Shown: positions 8,126 to 16,688, counted from the stretch's first letter. The stretch is DNA of 64,000 nt from Breoghania sp037026715 (GCF_037026715.1 NZ_JBANCG010000004.1:124001-188000), one strand, 5' to 3'. Notes: generated by a model from the sequence alone, not told the origin. Translations and numbers: made by a program.

Positions 8126-9976
8126 TCAGGCCTTCTCTGCCTCAACGGCAGCGTGCTTGGCCGCATAGCCGCGCGGCGTGTAGACGTAGGGTGTGAGCGC
8201 GCCGCGCGCTATGGCGCGGGTCGCGGTGGAGCCGACGAGGACGATGGTCAGCATGTCGACATCGTCAATCGCGAGAGTGCCGAGCGTCGTCACCCGAACC
8301 GCCTCGCCCGGCCGGCCGAGATTGGAGGCAAGCACCACCGGCGTTTCGGGCGGCCGGCGGCGCAGCAGGATCTCGCGGGCGCGTTCCAGCTGGGTGCGGC
8401 GGCGTTGCGAGACGGGATTGTAGAAGGCGACAACGAAATCACCGGCCGCAGCTGCCGCGATGCGCGCCTCGATCACCTCCCACGGCGTCAGCAGGTCCGA
8501 CAGCGAGATGGTGCAGAAATCGTGGCCAAGCGGCGCGCCGATACGGGCGGCGGCGGCCTGAAGCGCGGAGATGCCGGGCGTCATGACGATTTCCACCCGG
8601 CGCGCGGCATCGCTGACGCCGCCGTCGTTTCCGGGGCGGTCGAGGAGTTCGTAGACGAGCGCGCCCATGGCGTAGATACCGGCGTCGCCCGAGGAGATCA
8701 GCGCGACGTTGCGGCCCTCGCCGGCCAATTCGAGTGCCGCGCGAACGCGGTCTTCCTCCGCGCCCAGCGGATAGTCGTGGCGCTCCTTGCCGGCGATTGC
8801 TGAGGCGACGATGTCGAGATAGAGCGAATAGCCGACGACGGCGTCGGCCTCCGCGATCATGCGGCCGGCTTCGGGCGTGCGCCAGGCGGCGGTGCCAGGT
8901 CCGATGCCGACGATGGAGAGCCGCCCGCGCGGCCGGCCGATGCGGCGCCAGTCGACGAAGCCTTCGGCCCGCGCGATCGCCACGGTGGCGTTGGCGCTCT
9001 TGCGCTTTTCCACCACGAGCCGGCCGGCCTCGCCGACACCGGCAAGGGCGGCTGCTTCCGCGACGCCGTGACAGCCGACCTCCGCGAAGACGACGTCGGA
9101 GGGATTGGCGAGACGCGGGGTTTCCGCCTCCAGCGCGGCTGCATCGAAGAGACGAAGCGGAACGCCCAGTTCCTCCGCCAGCAGGATCATCGCCGCTTCA
9201 TCCGCCTTCAGATCGAGGGTTGCGAGCGCCGCGATGGAACCGGAGGCGAGGTCGGCCTCGGCAAGGGCGCCGAGAACGAGACCGCGCAGCTCGTCATACC
9301 CGCAGTCGCGCGCCGAGCCGACGCCGACGACGAGCGTCTTGGGGTGATAGACCAGCGTTTCGGAATCGCCTGCAACCGGCTTCTCGGTGGCGATGAGGCG
9401 GACTTCCTTCATGCCCTTGGGCGGCGTGACGGATTCGCGGCGCCACAGGTCGCGCTGGTCGAGCCAGTGCGGCTCGCCCTCGATCAGCGGCGTCGCGCCG
9501 GCCAGAAGTGCCGCCATGACGGACTTGGCATCATCCGGGTTCGCCAGCCGCCAGCCCTTCGGCGGTTCGTCGAGGGCGACGCCCAGCACACGGTCGCCGG
9601 CCGTCGTCACGGCCGCGGTGGAGCCGATGCGGGTGGCGATCTCGCGGGCGAGATCGTTGGCGCCGCGATGACCGCCCAGAAGCGGCACCACGTGTGCACC
9701 ATCGGCGGAGACGGCGAGGACAGGCGATTCCTCGCGCTTGTCCTCCAGCATGTGCCCGAGCGCGCGGATGAGGATGCCGGCGGCGCAGACGCCGACGATG
9801 GGCGTGCGCGCGGCAAACAGCGTGCGGATGTGTTCGCTCGCATCCTCGAAGGTGAGATCGGCGGCCATGACGCGGCCGGAAAGCCCGTGCACGCGCCCGC
9901 CGATGGCGCCCGCGATGCGGCGCGCGGCATTCATGCCCGACGGGCTCAGGACGATGATTGCGGCGCGAGGCTCCAC
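8126..9976 (-). CDS. cbiG-cobJ: fused cobalt-precorrin-5A hydrolase / precorrin-3B C17-methyltransferase
   Basis: One 616-aa polypeptide with two enzymes. Residues about 1-345 are CbiG: an N-terminal domain, GGHRGANDLA at about 101-110, then the CobE-like C-terminal domain beginning LVVGVGSARDCGYDEL near 215. CbiG opens the delta-lactone and releases acetaldehyde, a step specific to the cobalt-early pathway. Residues about 351-616 are CobJ/CbiH, starting GRLSIVGIGPG, with SSGDAGIYAMG and YNPVSQRRRTQLERA; this half methylates C-17 and contracts the ring. Joining consecutive pathway steps suggests channeling. The 5' end overlaps cobI by 31 bp. Confidence 0.94.
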   Translation of the reverse strand: MEPRAAIIVLSPSGMNAARRIAGAIGGRVHGLSGRVMAADLTFEDASEHIRTLFAARTPIVGVCAAGILIRALGHMLEDKREESPVLAVSADGAHVVPLLGGHRGANDLAREIATRIGSTAAVTTAGDRVLGVALDEPPKGWRLANPDDAKSVMAALLAGATPLIEGEPHWLDQRDLWRRESVTPPKGMKEVRLIATEKPVAGDSETLVYHPKTLVVGVGSARDCGYDELRGLVLGALAEADLASGSIAALATLDLKADEAAMILLAEELGVPLRLFDAAALEAETPRLANPSDVVFAEVGCHGVAEAAALAGVGEAGRLVVEKRKSANATVAIARAEGFVDWRRIGRPRGRLSIVGIGPGTAAWRTPEAGRMIAEADAVVGYSLYLDIVASAIAGKERHDYPLGAEEDRVRAALELAGEGRNVALISSGDAGIYAMGALVYELLDRPGNDGGVSDAARRVEIVMTPGISALQAAAARIGAPLGHDFCTISLSDLLTPWEVIEARIAAAAAGDFVVAFYNPVSQRRRTQLERAREILLRRRPPETPVVLASNLGRPGEAVRVTTLGTLAIDDVDMLTIVLVGSTATRAIARGALTPYVYTPRGYAAKHAAVEAEKA

Positions 9977-10671
9977 GGCTCGTCTCCCTTGTAGATGAGG
10001 ATCATAGAGAAATAGGGCGCTTCATCGGTCGCGACGTCAAGGAGCGGCATGACCCGCTGCCCGGCAAGCGTCGCACGCTCGATGTAGCCGGCCTTTTCGC
10101 TGAGCCCCATGTCGTCGAGGACGCGGCGCACCTTCGCAAGATGACGCCCGACCTTGATAATTGCCGCGGCGTCACACTTCACAAGTTTCGCATGCAGCGA
10201 GGCTTCGTCAAGAGGGGCCGGAATGACGGCGAAATGATCGTTGCGCGCGGCCAGCGGCCGGCCGAGCGCGGCGGCGCAGGCGGTGAGCGAGGTCACGCCC
10301 GGCACGATCTCGCAATCGTATTCCGGCGCCAGCCGCTCGAAGAGATACATGAACGAGCCGTAGAAAAACGGATCGCCCTCGCACAGCACCACCACGTCGC
10401 GACCCGCATCGAGATGGCCTGCGATCCGTGTCGCGGCATCGTCGTAGACCTCGCGAGCGGGGAAGCGTTCGGTCCGCATGGGCACGACGATGGGGATCTC
10501 GGTCGCCTCCGCCGGGATGAACCGGGCGGCGATGGCGCGGGCGAAGCTCTCGCCGGTATCGGGCGCCGGATAGGCGACGACGGCGGCCGATGTGATCAGC
10601 CGGTGCGCCTTCAAGGTGATGAGATCGGGATCGCCGGGACCGACGCCGACCCCGTAAAGCGTGCCGCTCAT
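9946..10671 (-). CDS. cobI: (cobalt-)precorrin-2 C20-methyltransferase
   Basis: SAM-dependent methylation of C-20 (CobI/CbiL), 241 aa. Motifs are LYGVGVGPGDPDLITLKA at the N-terminus, AYPAPDTGESFA, CEGDPFFYGSFMYL and the PGVTSLTACAAALG loop. The start at 10671 overlaps the cobL stop in an ATGA junction, and the 3' end overlaps cbiG-cobJ by 31 bp, so it is embedded in a continuously coupled operon. With CbiX in the same operon, the substrate is probably cobalt-sirohydrochlorin (CbiL activity). Confidence 0.94.
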   Translation of the reverse strand: MSGTLYGVGVGPGDPDLITLKAHRLITSAAVVAYPAPDTGESFARAIAARFIPAEATEIPIVVPMRTERFPAREVYDDAATRIAGHLDAGRDVVVLCEGDPFFYGSFMYLFERLAPEYDCEIVPGVTSLTACAAALGRPLAARNDHFAVIPAPLDEASLHAKLVKCDAAAIIKVGRHLAKVRRVLDDMGLSEKAGYIERATLAGQRVMPLLDVATDEAPYFSMILIYKGDEPWSLAPQSSS

Positions 10672-11894
10672 GAGAGGGTATTCCTAGGTTGGGTCCGGGT
10701 TCTGGCGAGAGACCATTGCGTGACCGGCATGGCCGGGCGCCAGCCGGTGAGGCTGCCGACGGCGGAAGCGCGCGATACCGCGAGGCGCACGAGATCCCCG
10801 CCATGGCGGGCATGAAGGGCCAGCAGCACCGCCTCGCTTTCCAGCGTCACCGCATTGGCGACGAGGCGGCCACCGGGCTTCAGCGCCGCAAACGAGGCCT
10901 CGAAGACGCCTTGCGAAAGCCCGCCGCCGATAAAGACCGCATCGGGCGCCGCAAGACTTCCAAGCGCGCCCGGAGCCTCGCCCTTGCGGATGTCGAGATC
11001 GGGCACGCCGAGGGCGAGCGCGTTTTCCGCCATTAGCGCGCGGCGGTCGGCTCGCGGCTCGAGCGCGATGGCGAGGGCGCGGGGCGCGGCGCGCATCCAT
11101 TCGATGGCGACCGAGCCGCAGCCTGCACCGATATCCCACAAGAGCGCATCCGGCAGGGGCGCGAGCCGTGCGAGCGTCAGGGCGCGGACCTCGCGCTTGG
11201 TCATCTTGCCGTCGTGACGGAAGGCGGCGTCGGGCAAGCCCGGCACGCGCGGCAGGACAACGGCATCGGGTCCGGCGACGCAGTCTATGGCGAGCGTGTG
11301 GAGCGTCGCGACATCGGCGTTCCAGTCGCGCGCGATGTCCTCAACGCGGCGTTCATCGGGGCCGCCCAGATGTTCGAGCGCGACCATGCGGCTTTCGCCG
11401 TAACCAGCTTGCGTCAAAAGGGCGGCGACGGTGCGTGGGCTGTCGGCGACGGTCAGCGCGAGAATGCGGGCACCGGGCGCAAGCGCGAGTTTCAGGCGTT
11501 CGGCCGGGCGGCCGTGCAGGCTCAGCGTCTCGACGTCCGCCAAAGGCCAGCCCATGCGGGCGGCGGCGAGCTGGAAGGCGGAAGGCGCCGGCAGCACGCG
11601 GATTTCGTCGGCCGGGATACGGCGGGCGAGCGTCGCGCCGATGCCGAACCACATCGGATCGCCGGTCGCGAGCACCACGACAGGCCGGCTGCGCAAGCGC
11701 GCGATTTCCTCAAGGCCGGCGTCGAGCGGCGATGGCCAGGGGCGCGTTTCGGCATTGAGCGCGCCGGCCAGTTCGAGGTGACGCTTGCCGCCATAGACGA
11801 TCTCGGCATCGCGAAGGATGCCCCGCGCGGCGGCCGGCAGCCCGTCGATGCCGTCCTCGCCGAGCCCGATCACGGTGAGCCAGGGCGCCGTCAT
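10668..11894 (-). CDS. cobL: precorrin-6Y C5,15-methyltransferase (decarboxylating), CbiE-CbiT fusion
   Basis: Bifunctional 408-aa enzyme. The N-terminal CbiE-like tetrapyrrole methylase (about 1-205; VIGLGEDGIDGL, LATGDPMWFGIG) methylates C-5. The C-terminal CbiT-like Rossmann methyltransferase (about 230-400; SAM motif DIGAGCGS at 254-261) methylates C-15 and decarboxylates the C-12 acetate. Fusion is the usual alphaproteobacterial form. The start overlaps the stop of the preceding 80-aa ORF by ATGA, and the end overlaps cobI the same way. Confidence 0.94.
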   Translation of the reverse strand: MTAPWLTVIGLGEDGIDGLPAAARGILRDAEIVYGGKRHLELAGALNAETRPWPSPLDAGLEEIARLRSRPVVVLATGDPMWFGIGATLARRIPADEIRVLPAPSAFQLAAARMGWPLADVETLSLHGRPAERLKLALAPGARILALTVADSPRTVAALLTQAGYGESRMVALEHLGGPDERRVEDIARDWNADVATLHTLAIDCVAGPDAVVLPRVPGLPDAAFRHDGKMTKREVRALTLARLAPLPDALLWDIGAGCGSVAIEWMRAAPRALAIALEPRADRRALMAENALALGVPDLDIRKGEAPGALGSLAAPDAVFIGGGLSQGVFEASFAALKPGGRLVANAVTLESEAVLLALHARHGGDLVRLAVSRASAVGSLTGWRPAMPVTQWSLARTRTQPRNTLS

Positions 11895-12133
11895 TTGTCC
11901 TTCATCCCGAAAGGCTTGTGCGGCCGCGCCTTGTCGAGCGGGCGGACGGCACCGTCGCCTGCTCCCTCGTGCGAGCGCGTGCCACGGGCGCGCGACGGCT
12001 TGCCGGAGGCGTCCTCCGCCGGTGCGCCGCCATGGGAGAGAAAGCCGCGCGATCGCAGCCCCGCTGCTGGACCGGCCGGTTTCGCGTCCGGCTTGCGCGT
12101 TGCGGGGCGGCGGCTGTTTCCGTCCTCGCCCAT
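11891..12133 (-). CDS. small disordered protein inside the cob operon
   Basis: An 80-aa reading frame beginning MGEDGNSRRPATRKPDAK. It starts in an ATGA overlap with the cobH stop and ends in an ATGA overlap with the cobL start, so it is translationally coupled on both sides. The product is hydrophilic, rich in Arg, Lys, Gly, Pro and Ala, with no hydrophobic core, signal peptide or cysteines, and looks intrinsically disordered. I do not recognise a family. The precise coupling argues that it is translated; a structural or scaffold role between CobH and CobL is speculation. Confidence 0.6.
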   Translation of the reverse strand: MGEDGNSRRPATRKPDAKPAGPAAGLRSRGFLSHGGAPAEDASGKPSRARGTRSHEGAGDGAVRPLDKARPHKPFGMKDK

Positions 12134-12774
12134 CACGGACCCGTCTCCTCGATCAGACCGGCGGCGACCGCGTTGACGGCGGCAGCCGCCATTGCCGAGC
12201 CGCCGCGCCGGCCCGTGACGGTGGCGAAGGGAACGCCGCGCGGATTTGCGACGAGTTCCGCCTTCGATTCCGCCGCGCCGACGAAGCCGACGGGGAAGGC
12301 CAGGATCGCGGCCGGCTTCGGCCATCCCTCATCGAGACATCCGAGCAGGTGGAAAAGCGCTGTCGGCGCGTTGCCGATGACGACCACGGCGCCGGCCACG
12401 CGATGGCGCCACAGCTCCACTGCCGCCGCGGTACGGGTCGTTCCCTCCCGGATGGCGAGGCCGGGCACGCGTTCGTCCTCCAGCGTGCAGACGATCTCGT
12501 TTCCCGCAAGCCGGCTGCGGATGATGCCGGAGGCGACCATGGTGGTGTCACAGAGGATCGGCATGCCCGCCTCTATGGCGGAATGGGCGGAAAGCACCAC
12601 GTCTTCGGAGGCTTCGAAGTCGTCGATCAGATCGACCATGCCGCAGGCATGGATGAGGCGGATGGCCAGCGGTTGCAGGTCGACCGGCAGGCGGTCGAGC
12701 GGCGCCTCGGCGCGGATCGTTGCAAAGGATGCTCGGTAGATGGCGCTCGCGTCGCGTTCGTAGTGGAGGGTCAC
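12133..12774 (-). CDS. cobH: precorrin-8X / cobalt-precorrin-8 methylmutase
   Basis: Moves the methyl group from C-11 to C-12 to give (cobalt-)hydrogenobyrinate (CobH/CbiC). The 213-aa length is normal. The conserved catalytic His is His42 in RLIHACGMVDLI; other signatures are CDTTMVASGI, GNAPTALFHLL and FPVGFVGAAESK. The start overlaps the cbiX stop (ATGA). Confidence 0.95.
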   Translation of the reverse strand: MTLHYERDASAIYRASFATIRAEAPLDRLPVDLQPLAIRLIHACGMVDLIDDFEASEDVVLSAHSAIEAGMPILCDTTMVASGIIRSRLAGNEIVCTLEDERVPGLAIREGTTRTAAAVELWRHRVAGAVVVIGNAPTALFHLLGCLDEGWPKPAAILAFPVGFVGAAESKAELVANPRGVPFATVTGRRGGSAMAAAAVNAVAAGLIEETGP

Positions 12775-13832
12775 GTCCCCTCTCCTTGCTTCATGCTGCG
12801 CGGCCCCAGCGGATGATCGGCATGCGGATACGGATGGTGGTGATGGCCGTGATCGTGCCCATGATCGTCATGATCCCCGTGGCCTTCCGCATGATCGTGA
12901 TCGTGGTGATGATGATGGTGATGACCATCGCCGTGATCATGGTGGTGGTGATGGCCGGCGCCGATGCCTTCCACGTGGTGGTGGTGGCTTTCCTGCGGCA
13001 GGCCGATCTCCGCCTCGAAGCCCAGCACCTGTTCGCGGTATTTGCAAAGCTGACAATTCATCACATTGGCGCCCTCAAGGATCTCGCGGACACGCTCTGC
13101 CATCGTGTCGATGACGAAGTCGTGGTCGTTGAGATAGGGCGCCTTGAGAAACTCGATCTCCGGGTGCCGTGCCGCGACCTTGTCGGTGTAGTCGTAGATG
13201 CGCTTCACCAGCACGCCGGTGAAGAGGAAATACGGGAAGACGACGATGCGGCGGTAACCGAGCTTGGCCGCATGTTCCAGACCGGGTTCGACCAGCGGGA
13301 AGGTGACGCCGGAATAGCAGGTCTCGCCCCAGCCGAAGCCCATGCCCTCCCACAGAAGCCGCATGACCTTGGCGACGTTGGAATTGGCATCCGGATCGGA
13401 CGCGCCGCGCCCCACCACCATCAGAAGCGTCTCGTGCGCCGGGACATCCGTGCCCGCGGCCGCGATCGCCTCGCCGATGCGCGCGGCGGCCGCACGCACC
13501 ATGCGGGTATCGACGGCAAGCTCGCGGCCGTAGTCGATCCGCATCTCCGGGTGCTGCGCCTGATAGGTGTTGAGCACGGAGGGAATGTCGTTCTTGGCGT
13601 GGCCGGCGGCAAACAGCATGCCCGGCACGGCCAGAACCCGGGTGCAGCCGGCCGCGCGCAGGTTATCGAGGCCGGTGCGGATGATGGGGGTCGCGAATTC
13701 CAGATAGCCGTAGTCGACCGGCCAGTCCGGGAAGCGCTCGCGCAGGCGTTCGGCCAGCACGGCGAATTCGGCGACGGCGTTCTCGTCGCGGCTGCCGTGG
13801 CCGCAGATCATCAGGCCGAGTTTGTCGCTCAT
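12771..13832 (-). CDS. cbiX: sirohydrochlorin cobaltochelatase CbiX with Fe-S motif and His-rich tail
   Basis: Inserts cobalt into sirohydrochlorin, the first committed step of the cobalt-early B12 route. The 353-aa protein is the long CbiX form with two chelatase half-domains (about 1-125 and 135-255). The N-terminal active-site His is in ICGHGSRD (His12), with GHAKND at 78-82. Residues 258-263 (MNCQLC) match the MXCXXC motif that binds a [4Fe-4S] cluster in Bacillus megaterium CbiX. Residues 283-340 contain about 30 histidines, a probable metal-loading tail. The ATG at 13832 has GGAGGGG upstream. It is first in the operon, downstream of a cobalamin riboswitch. Confidence 0.94.
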   Translation of the reverse strand: MSDKLGLMICGHGSRDENAVAEFAVLAERLRERFPDWPVDYGYLEFATPIIRTGLDNLRAAGCTRVLAVPGMLFAAGHAKNDIPSVLNTYQAQHPEMRIDYGRELAVDTRMVRAAAARIGEAIAAAGTDVPAHETLLMVVGRGASDPDANSNVAKVMRLLWEGMGFGWGETCYSGVTFPLVEPGLEHAAKLGYRRIVVFPYFLFTGVLVKRIYDYTDKVAARHPEIEFLKAPYLNDHDFVIDTMAERVREILEGANVMNCQLCKYREQVLGFEAEIGLPQESHHHHVEGIGAGHHHHHDHGDGHHHHHHHDHDHAEGHGDHDDHGHDHGHHHHPYPHADHPLGPRSMKQGEGT

Positions 13833-13899
13833 CGCGTCCCCTCCACACCGCGTTGCGGCCGCTGAGGACAATTCGATGGGGACAAGTCTTTGCGTATTG

Positions 13900-14085
13900 C
13901 CATGGAAGGCCTCCCGCTTCTGTTGATCCAACGTCCGCGAGGGCGTGCGGGCGGCTTTGGCGATCGCCTTTGCGAATCGTAAAACCGGCTCCTTGCGCCG
14001 AACGGCTCCGGGATTGATCCCCTGTTTGGGTCGATCGCACCGGACTCGCTTCCAGCCCCTTGCGGGACGCCGTCCTGTTGGAGGC
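13900..14085 (-). promoter_or_regulatory. probable cobalamin riboswitch (degenerate)
   Basis: Reading the minus strand, CCCGCAAGGG (14067-14058) and TCCGGTGCGA (14044-14035) are followed by AATCCCGGAGCCGTTCGGCG (14015-13996) and AGCCGG. This order and spacing match the conserved core of alphaproteobacterial B12 elements. Positions 13920-13903 match 13 of 18 bases of the B12-box consensus (rAGYCMGgAgaCCkGCcd). The GCCACTG/GGGAAGG arm is not recognisable, so this is either a divergent or a shortened aptamer. The element ends about 70 nt before the cbiX ATG, in the expected 5' leader position. It would repress the operon when coenzyme B12 is abundant. Confidence 0.55.
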
Positions 14086-14086
14086 G

Positions 14087-14115
14087 ACGCTAGCGGAGGC
14101 GCCCCCCCGGATCAA
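14087..14115 (-). promoter_or_regulatory. predicted promoter of the cbiX operon
   Basis: On the minus strand, TTGATC (14115-14110), a 17-nt spacer and TAGCGT (14092-14087) form a sigma70-like promoter ending just before the riboswitch core. The rest of the leader toward fmt (14116-14252) shows no other gene. Confidence 0.5.
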
Positions 14116-14252
14116 TCGCCTTGCCCCGATTGCCGGCTTTCCGCGCGCCCCTGTGGCAATTTCATACGCGCCACCGGTTGCATCGGCGGGGCGGGACGTC
14201 ACATACAGGGTGAACGCTTCGCCGCACGCGGCCTCATCGACAGGGAAAATTC

Positions 14253-15182
14253 ATGTCGCTCCGAGTCGTCTTCATGGGTACGCCCGATTTCTCCGTACCC
14301 ACCCTCATGGAAATCATCGGACAGGGCCACGAGGTCGTCGCCTGCTACACCCAGCCCCCGCGACCGGCCGGGCGCGGCATGGAGGAACGGCCCTCGCCGG
14401 TTGAGGTGAAGGCGGAGGCGTTTCACATCCCCGTCTACACGCCGCGCACACTGAAGAGCCCGATCGAGCGCGAGAGCTTCCTGTCGCACGAGGCCGACGT
14501 CGCCGTCGTGGTGGCCTATGGGCTGATCCTGCCGAAGGATATCCTGGAGGCGCCCGTCAACGGCTGCCTGAACCTGCATGCCTCGCTGCTGCCGCGCTGG
14601 CGCGGGGCCGCGCCGATCAACCGCGCGATCATGGCGGGCGACCGGGAAACAGGCGTTGAAGTGATGCGCATGGAGGAAGGGCTCGATACCGGCCCGGTGT
14701 GCATGGCGGAGAAGCTGGCGATCGGGGCGGACATGACGGCCGGCGAACTGCACGATGCGCTGTCGCGCCTCGGCGCCGACCTGATGGGCCGGGCGCTCGC
14801 CGCCCTTTCGCGCGGGGCGCTGACATCCGAACCGCAGGCGGAGGACGGCGTTACCTACGCAAGCAAGATCACCAAGGAGGAGACGCGCATCGACTGGTCG
14901 CGGCCTGCGGCAGAGGTGCACAACCACATTCGCGGGCTTTCGCCCTTCCCCGGCGCCTGGTGCGAAGTACCGCGCGGCGAGAGCATGGAACGCGTGAAGG
15001 TGCTGCGCAGCACGCTCGGCGAAGGGTCGGGCAAGCCCGGCCAAGTGCTGGACGGGCTGACGATCGCCTGCGGCGAGGGCGCCGTCCGGCTGACCCAGGT
15101 GCAGCGCGCCGGCAAGCGGCCGATGGAAGCGGAGGAGTTCCTGCGCGGCTCGCGCATCGATCAGGGCACGATGCTGCCCTGA
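14253..15182 (+). CDS. fmt: methionyl-tRNA formyltransferase
   Basis: Formylates initiator Met-tRNA using 10-formyl-THF, 309 aa. The N-terminal catalytic domain shows VVFMGTPDFSVPTL, the AYGLILP segment and the folate-binding loop LHASLLPRWRGAAPINRAI; the C-terminal tRNA-binding domain follows from about residue 205. The partner peptide deformylase gene is not adjacent as it often is: def lies 12 kb away on the opposite strand. The next gene downstream is a GNAT acetyltransferase with a 69-bp gap. Confidence 0.96.
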   Translation: MSLRVVFMGTPDFSVPTLMEIIGQGHEVVACYTQPPRPAGRGMEERPSPVEVKAEAFHIPVYTPRTLKSPIERESFLSHEADVAVVVAYGLILPKDILEAPVNGCLNLHASLLPRWRGAAPINRAIMAGDRETGVEVMRMEEGLDTGPVCMAEKLAIGADMTAGELHDALSRLGADLMGRALAALSRGALTSEPQAEDGVTYASKITKEETRIDWSRPAAEVHNHIRGLSPFPGAWCEVPRGESMERVKVLRSTLGEGSGKPGQVLDGLTIACGEGAVRLTQVQRAGKRPMEAEEFLRGSRIDQGTMLP

Positions 15183-15251
15183 TCCTGTGGCCCTGATCTT
15201 TTTTGGCTAGGAAATCCGATCCCGAACCTTCAAATCAAGCGAGGCAAGCAC

Positions 15252-15794
15252 ATGAGCGAGCCCACCACCGGGACGACAGCCCCGGCAAACCTCACCTTCC
15301 GGCCCGTCGGGCCCAATGACGCCGTTCTCATCGGACGGCTCGTCGGCGAAGCTTTCGAGCGCGACACCGAGGCACGCCTCGTCGGCGCCCTGCGCATCAG
15401 CGACGATCTCGTTCTGGAACTGATCGCCAGCGACGGCGCCAACATTCTCGGCCATGTGGTCTTTTCCCGCGCCACGATCGCCGATGGCGACGCCGATCTG
15501 GCGATCGCGATCCTGGCGCCGCTGTCGGTGCGCCCGGACATGCAGAAACACGGCATCGGCACCGCACTCGTGCGCGAAGCGCTGGAGCGGCTGAAGCGCG
15601 AGAATATCGACATCGTCGTGGTGGTGGGCGATCCCGCCTACTTCACCCGGTTCGGTTTTTCCCCAGGGCTCGGCGAGAAGTTCGACACGCCCTGGTCGGG
15701 ACCGAACTTTCTGGCGATGGAACTGAGCGAGGGAAGCTCGGACCGGCTGCCGGCGACGCTCACCTTCGCCAAGCCGCTGACGGCGGGCGAATAG
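15252..15794 (+). CDS. GNAT-family N-acetyltransferase (YhbS-like)
   Basis: A 180-aa acetyl-CoA-dependent acyltransferase. The core GNAT fold is visible: the beta4 strand LAILAPLSVRPDMQ is followed by the acetyl-CoA pyrophosphate loop KHGIGTALVREAL (about 97-110), then VVVGDPAYFTRFGF, which is typical of the YhbS subgroup. Substrate unknown. The ATG at 15252 is preceded by GAGGCAAGC. Confidence 0.85.
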   Translation: MSEPTTGTTAPANLTFRPVGPNDAVLIGRLVGEAFERDTEARLVGALRISDDLVLELIASDGANILGHVVFSRATIADGDADLAIAILAPLSVRPDMQKHGIGTALVREALERLKRENIDIVVVVGDPAYFTRFGFSPGLGEKFDTPWSGPNFLAMELSEGSSDRLPATLTFAKPLTAGE

Positions 15795-15885
15795 CCGGTG
15801 CAAAACGCGCCTTGCGGGTGTCGCAGGGCGCGCGCGCAATGATGTCCTTATTGTGGCAGGCGACGAGGTGCTCTAGCCTCGCGCC

Positions 15886-16671
15886 ATGGTGCACTTCGAC
15901 TATCGCAAGGGACTGATCATCCTGCTGCCGCTCGTCCTGCTGTTTCTCGCAGGGCTTGCGGCCGGCGTCGTCGCGATATTCCTTGTCTGCAACCTGCCTT
16001 TGATGAAGCGCACGTGGGATCAGGGCCGCGCCATGTCGTTTGCGCTGTCGGCCGCGCTGTCGCTGACGCTGACGGTGCTGATCGGCTCGATCCTCTCCGG
16101 TCTGCTGCTGAAGCTCGGCCTTTTCGGCGACGATGTCTACGTGCCGGAGAGCTTCCCGCTGTTCCTGGCGCGGCCGACGCTGGAATTCCTTCTCGTCATG
16201 CTGGCGGCGCTTGCGGTGGCGATGCTCGTCTTCGGCTTCGTGCGCCGTTCCTCCGAGATCGTCCAGCGTATCGTCGTGCCGGCCGCGTTCATCGTCGTCT
16301 TCGTGATCGGGCTGGCGCTGGTCAAGACCTGGTCGAGCTACTGGATCCTTGCCGACCAGTTCGATACCGATCTTTTCTTCGGCACGCTCTTTCAGATCGT
16401 CCGCGGCGAATTCGCCCATATCGGCATCGCGTTCGGGGCGCTCGGCGATGCGATTTCGGCGCCCGGCGGCGGGCTGTTCGGGCGCCTCTTCCAGACCGTG
16501 GGCGGGGAGATCGACACCCTGTGGCGCACCGTGCGCAATGCGGGCGGCAACCAGTTCGTGCTGGTGGAGGCCTTCCCGGTCATCTTCGCGGTGTCCTCGC
16601 TCGCCGCTCTCCTCTATATGGTTCTGCGCTGGCCGTTCACGGCCTTCTCCCACGCCAAAGACGAACACTGA
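15886..16671 (+). CDS. integral membrane protein of unknown function
   Basis: A 261-aa protein with about four or five predicted membrane segments: residues about 10-35, 50-75, 95-120, 130-150 and 228-250. The loop around 155-225 is Gly/Phe-rich and soluble. I do not recognise a family. The gene stops 17 bp before truA in the same orientation, so they may be co-transcribed. Confidence 0.7.
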   Translation: MVHFDYRKGLIILLPLVLLFLAGLAAGVVAIFLVCNLPLMKRTWDQGRAMSFALSAALSLTLTVLIGSILSGLLLKLGLFGDDVYVPESFPLFLARPTLEFLLVMLAALAVAMLVFGFVRRSSEIVQRIVVPAAFIVVFVIGLALVKTWSSYWILADQFDTDLFFGTLFQIVRGEFAHIGIAFGALGDAISAPGGGLFGRLFQTVGGEIDTLWRTVRNAGGNQFVLVEAFPVIFAVSSLAALLYMVLRWPFTAFSHAKDEH

Positions 16672-16688
16672 CGAGAACCAGGCGCGCC

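Noticed and set aside
12830..12985. CAT/GTG-rich near-repeats, first thought to be a microsatellite or CRISPR-like array
   Set aside because: They are in frame in cbiX and encode its histidine-rich tail; there are no spacers or regular repeat units.
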